Below, piece by piece: positions 60,298 to 64,000 of a stretch of DNA of 64,000 nt (positions within the stretch are counted from its first letter, which is position 1; every line of letters starts with the position of its first letter). The translations under genes and the position numbers were made by a program. The stretch spans positions 5,693,501-5,757,500 of the forward strand of contig JASJZH010000002.1 of the NCBI GenBank assembly GCA_037178975.1, in the 5' to 3' direction. This DNA comes from Oscheius tipulae (lineage: Eukaryota > Nematoda > Chromadorea > Rhabditida > Rhabditidae). The notes under the pieces were generated by a model. That model was not told the DNA's origin, did no database searches, and saw only the letters and a list, made by a program, of their open reading frames with translations.

Positions 60298-63200
60298 CTA
60301 GAAACCTATTACATTAATAAGAATCCAAGAATAGCTCGTGTAAGCTCTTAATATTTCAGGCGAGCTCTGTGTCCGCTCGACCGTTTGGGAAAACTCTCTT
60401 TCCAAAAGAGACATGGCTCGCGGACTGACAGCGCCATATGTGCCATTTCTTCTAATGCCGTCGCATGCAAATTCGTCCGAGCGATTAATCCCATCAGAGT
60501 CGGGCCGACTAACTCCTCACTCCACTGACTCATCCCCTCCTATATAAGACGAAGAGGCCTATAATTTTATACTTTCCGACGAGAGAAATAGGTGTAGGCG
60601 AGGAGGCTCATTTGGACGGCTTGATGACCCTTTTCGGCCTCTTTTCAAGCTGTCCCCTTGACGTCTGCTCGCATCAGAAGAAGCCGTAAATTACGTGTTG
60701 GGGCTTTGTTTTTGCTTCTTTTGGCACATAAGCTTTGCGTATTTTGCTCGCATTTGATCGTGGGCAGTCCGGTCAGAATTTGCATACTGTTACTAGTGTT
60801 TTTTGTTCAATGACTCAGTAATACATCTTATTGGGCTTGTATTTAGGTTACAGTACCTTGACGTTTTGGCTTGACAAGTTAGAGCCTGTGAAGACCATGT
60901 ACTTCCGAGAAGTTTACCCATATTCTGTTAAGCTCTCACGCCAGTTTGTGACAGCTGAACGTCGAAAAAAATAGGTTGACTTGCTGAAGACAGATGGATT
61001 AGAGCCTTTTTGACAGATGCAAGTGGATGGAAAATGAGAGTAGAAGCTGTTGTAATCCGGAGCTTTAGAACATTCTATTCATAGACCAGCTGCCAATGGC
61101 AGCTTTGCAGCCCGTTTGGTCTTGGCTTAGTATTGATAACAGGCGCCTTCGCCGCTTCCCTAGTAACAAAAGTTGCCCCCACAGTCGACCTTTCACCTTG
61201 TCGCTTGACATGAAATGACTTGTCAAAATTTTTGGGTATTAGTGTTGACATGCAATTGTGCGGACACCATGACAGACGGACGGACGGACACCATTGCGCT
61301 TTAGTAAAGAAAGATGTATTCATACAATGAGCATGACATGTTTTCCGTCTTTCAACAGCCTAAATTCGCTAATTTTCCCTTCCCAGTCCCATGTCTTCCC
61401 TCCCTCCAACATCTATGTCATCGTACAAAAATCTTTTCTCGTCGTCTCCTGACATGGAAACCAGCTGGCGACATAATCGTTGCCAATTCGTGCGAGAAGA
61501 GCATGGAGTGAAAAAGTAGCTCGGGAAATTGTTTGCCCAGCAGCAGCCTTTCCGATACCTATATTTCCCTAATCGGCGCTCCGGCTGCACCTGTTTTCAT
61601 TTTCATTGTTTCCTGTCCGTCCAACTCGCTCTCGAGAGCCACGTAAATGGCAGCAGTCGCCCCAGGAGCCTATAGAATGTCCACCTTCATTAGCATTCTG
61701 AGCTGCTGTATGTGGGCTCACATTTCACCCCAGTCGGCTGGCAGGACAAATCAGAGTCCAATGACCCCTTTCTCTTCGCTTTTTGGGGAACTTTCCCAGA
61801 TTTTGGCACTCTCTCGATGATCATTCAACGTCTGGCGATAATAACAGTTCATCGCAAGCTATTACTCTCGGCTACAGTTTCATTTTTTGTTTTCCATTTT
61901 GTCTCCTTTTTTTTGACTAACTATCAAATACTAGAAGTTTTATTTATGATCCACTGGCACAGTGTCTCTCATCCTTTTCGACTTCCCTGTCCTTCTAAAA
62001 AAACACTGCTTCTGCCCTTGTCAGAATGATAGCATCTTGGTCTACCCGATGACTTGAACTCTTGTCCACTTAGTTGCTCACATGTAAATCCAAATTATGA
62101 AGCAAAATAATGTGTGGTTGACTCTGTCTCTGTACATGCCCACGATATAAAAGCAAAAAGTTGTAAATTGGAAACAATTAGTCGATGCAACACTTTTTTT
62201 CGAAGTACAATTCAGAATTCTTTTCGCTTCTAAAAGGCGACAGGGCTATCTTGGACTGGTTGACAGAGCTGGAGAGGATGATGACAGATGACTAGGTATA
62301 AGCAGCTTATTTTGACTTGAAGCACTGGACGGACGGAAGACGGTTCCGAAATTTTGGTGGTTCAAATAATGGATTCAAGCCAAAGCTCAATAGACTGAAA
62401 ACTTCAATGATTAGCTGGAAACTGTCTTTTGTAGTTATTAGGTCTGAAGAACTGAAATTCTAGCTATGACTCAGATTTTCGCTCTGTATCCTTTGTGCTG
62501 TCGAGTGTACTTCTCAGTCACCTTTTCTTCCGGTCACACTCTTTTCACAAAGGGAGAACTCAGTCGAGCATAGCCTTTTCAGCTCCTAATTTCCGAAAAG
62601 TGGTACTAAAGCAGAGCGAAAAAAAGAGAGTTCAGACCTATCCTTCCCTCTAATCAACCTCCTCTCTCTCTCTCGTCTACGCCGTGGGAATTGTCATTTG
62701 CGTTGCGTTCCCTCGCGCAAGGGCGGGAAGGCGGAGCGAGAGACCATAAAGAGTGAGGGAGTCCCCTCTTTCTCTTTCTCTCATGTCACTTGCGCGTTCT
62801 GTCCGGAAATTATCTTTCTGTTTGTTCCATGATTCTTCTGTTTGATTATCAAATCCGCGAGACGAGAGACCACCGAGTTCGAGGGAGGCTTTTTGCTCTT
62901 TACTGGGGCCTGGGTATCAGGTTGCTCCGAGTACTCTCTTCTACTAGCAGACTCTGTTATTGCTTCTGAATTTGTCCTAGTCTCTCTAATACAGCCCCTT
63001 TGTTCTCTGGAAGTTTCGTACTGTCCCTCTAACTCCTAGGGTGTTCTTGTCTTATCTTCCATTCCAGGCTACAGTACCGGTACGAATTTTGCTGTGGGAC
63101 CCAATAGAGAAGGGTGCTTCTCCTGTGATAACAATTTCTTTTTGCATGCTTGATACTGACAGGTCGTGGCAAATTACATTGTAAGGCTTCTTTATACCCC

Positions 63201-63700
63201 GTAGGCGGAATTTTTAACACAATATCTCAAAAGAGTAGTAAATATGCATCAGAATGCTTGATTGCTTACTCTCATCCCTTGCATTTTCATCGAAAAGCTC
63301 CTCAAATCCTCCTGTGGAGAGCTCTCTCTTTAGAGAAACTCATCAAAAACAAAGTCCCGGGGGTCGAGTCCAAAGACGTCAGGGCTATTATTCTTCACGT
63401 AGTTTATCTGACTCGAATCTCTTAGAGGGAACCTTGTTCCTCCTCACGCACAGCATAGTGTTCGAAATTTATGTTTGCTAAGAGGCGAGGAGCCGGTTTC
63501 GGTCGTTCCTTTTCGTCCCTCGGAAGCGGTCGTCCTTGTTTTCGTGTACTTTTGACACCTAACGCCTCGCAGCCATTATAGTCCCGCCTAATTACCCTCA
63601 AGACTAGGTGACAGATGGCTCTCTTTCCCGTATGCCATTGACGCAATTCCTTTATCCTCGGCTGCCTGGCAACGTCTGAAAGAAATACGAGGTTTCAGAA
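60298..63700. other. Mostly non-coding region before the last gene
   Basis: Apart from possible upstream exons of the preceding gene near 60.4-60.6 kb (with a TATATAAG at about 60540), no supported gene is seen. CT-rich runs near 62640-62790 look like promoter-proximal sequence. Confidence 0.35.
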
Positions 63701-64000
63701 ATGCAACGTCTTCACTGCTGGTTTGACCAGCTCACTCTGAGAAGATCCAGAAGACGAGAGAGTAAGAGAGAAACTACAACTAGGAGAGGAGCAAGTGTGG
63801 CTGCAAACTGTCGTCTGGCTGAGGAGAGAAAACTCAAGCCTATTCCTATCCCCAGTATTCAGCCCAAACAGAGACAGGTACAGCTTTTGTTTGGCTTAGA
63901 GAGTGACAGAATGACGGAGCTACAGACTGCCAGTGACAGACAGGGGACACTCCCATTCAGCTATAACAGCAACAGATACTTTATCTCCATTTCTAGTTTA
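63701..64000 (+). CDS. 5' end of an unrecognised gene (cut by window edge)
   Basis: The ATG at 63701 follows GGTTTCAG by 2 nt, the pattern of other starts here. The frame is open to the window end. A likely first exon ends at 63877 (CAGAGACAG|GTACAG), giving 59 residues. The product is very basic (LRRSRRRESKRETTTRRGAS), ending LKPIPIPSIQPKQRQ. This suggests a nuclear or RNA-binding protein, but no family is recognised. Confidence 0.45.
   Translation, partial: MQRLHCWFDQLTLRRSRRRESKRETTTRRGASVAANCRLAEERKLKPIPIPSIQPKQRQVQLLFGLESDRMTELQTASDRQGTLPFSYNSNRYFISISSL

Overview
The window looks like nuclear DNA of a free-living or parasitic nematode. Genes are closely packed on both strands and cut into many small exons. 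Most introns are 29-60 nt with GT/AG ends and a strong TTTCAG acceptor. Many start codons sit 0-12 nt after a TTTCAG-like site, as expected of spliced-leader trans-splicing. One gene encodes an MSP-domain protein, a family typical of nematodes. Gene models were built by hand from phase-compatible splice sites. For most, the summed exon length is a multiple of three, which is an independent check. The species cannot be named from the sequence.

Layout. 1-147: 3' end of an unknown gene. 2342-3186 and 3305-5110 (+): ALKBH7-like dioxygenase, then ASCC1, about 100 nt apart like an operon pair. 5175-8181 (-): LACT-type serine beta-lactamase-like protein. 9400-11444 (+): serine carboxypeptidase. 11495-13633 (-): unrecognised 525-residue protein. 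14001-21919 (-): SPTLC1, with a complete trehalase gene (16703-19393, +) nested in one intron. 22501-24309 (-): NEPRO-like nucleolar protein. 25023-26488 (+): methionine sulfoxide reductase A. 26653-31053 (-): Inscuteable homologue.

33.3-40.5 kb: two paralogous GLUT-type sugar transporters in tandem (-), plus an inverted partial copy of one of them. 40-42 kb: foldback (MITE-like) elements. 42086-45370 (-): ankyrin-repeat protein with a 2.9-kb exon built from 297-bp units. 45.6-47.6 kb: phospholipase A2-like pieces, a 94-residue orphan and a repeat insertion. 47677-48385 (-): MSP-domain protein. 48734-49114 (-): 95-residue orphan. 49457-51796 (-): AMPK gamma subunit with an unusual acidic insertion. 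51.8-57.7 kb: gene-poor. 57728-58494 (-): secreted Tyr/Gly-rich protein. About 59.4-59.9 kb (+): cornichon-like exon. 60.06-60.3 kb (-): exons of an unknown gene. 63701-end (+): 5' end of another gene.

Most genes are conserved housekeeping genes: sphingolipid synthesis, trehalose use, energy sensing, protein repair, RNA/DNA repair and spindle orientation. They do not form one pathway. The accessory part is roughly 33-48 kb, where tandem and inverted duplication, foldback elements and the ankyrin array cluster. No CRISPR, rRNA or intact tRNA was seen.
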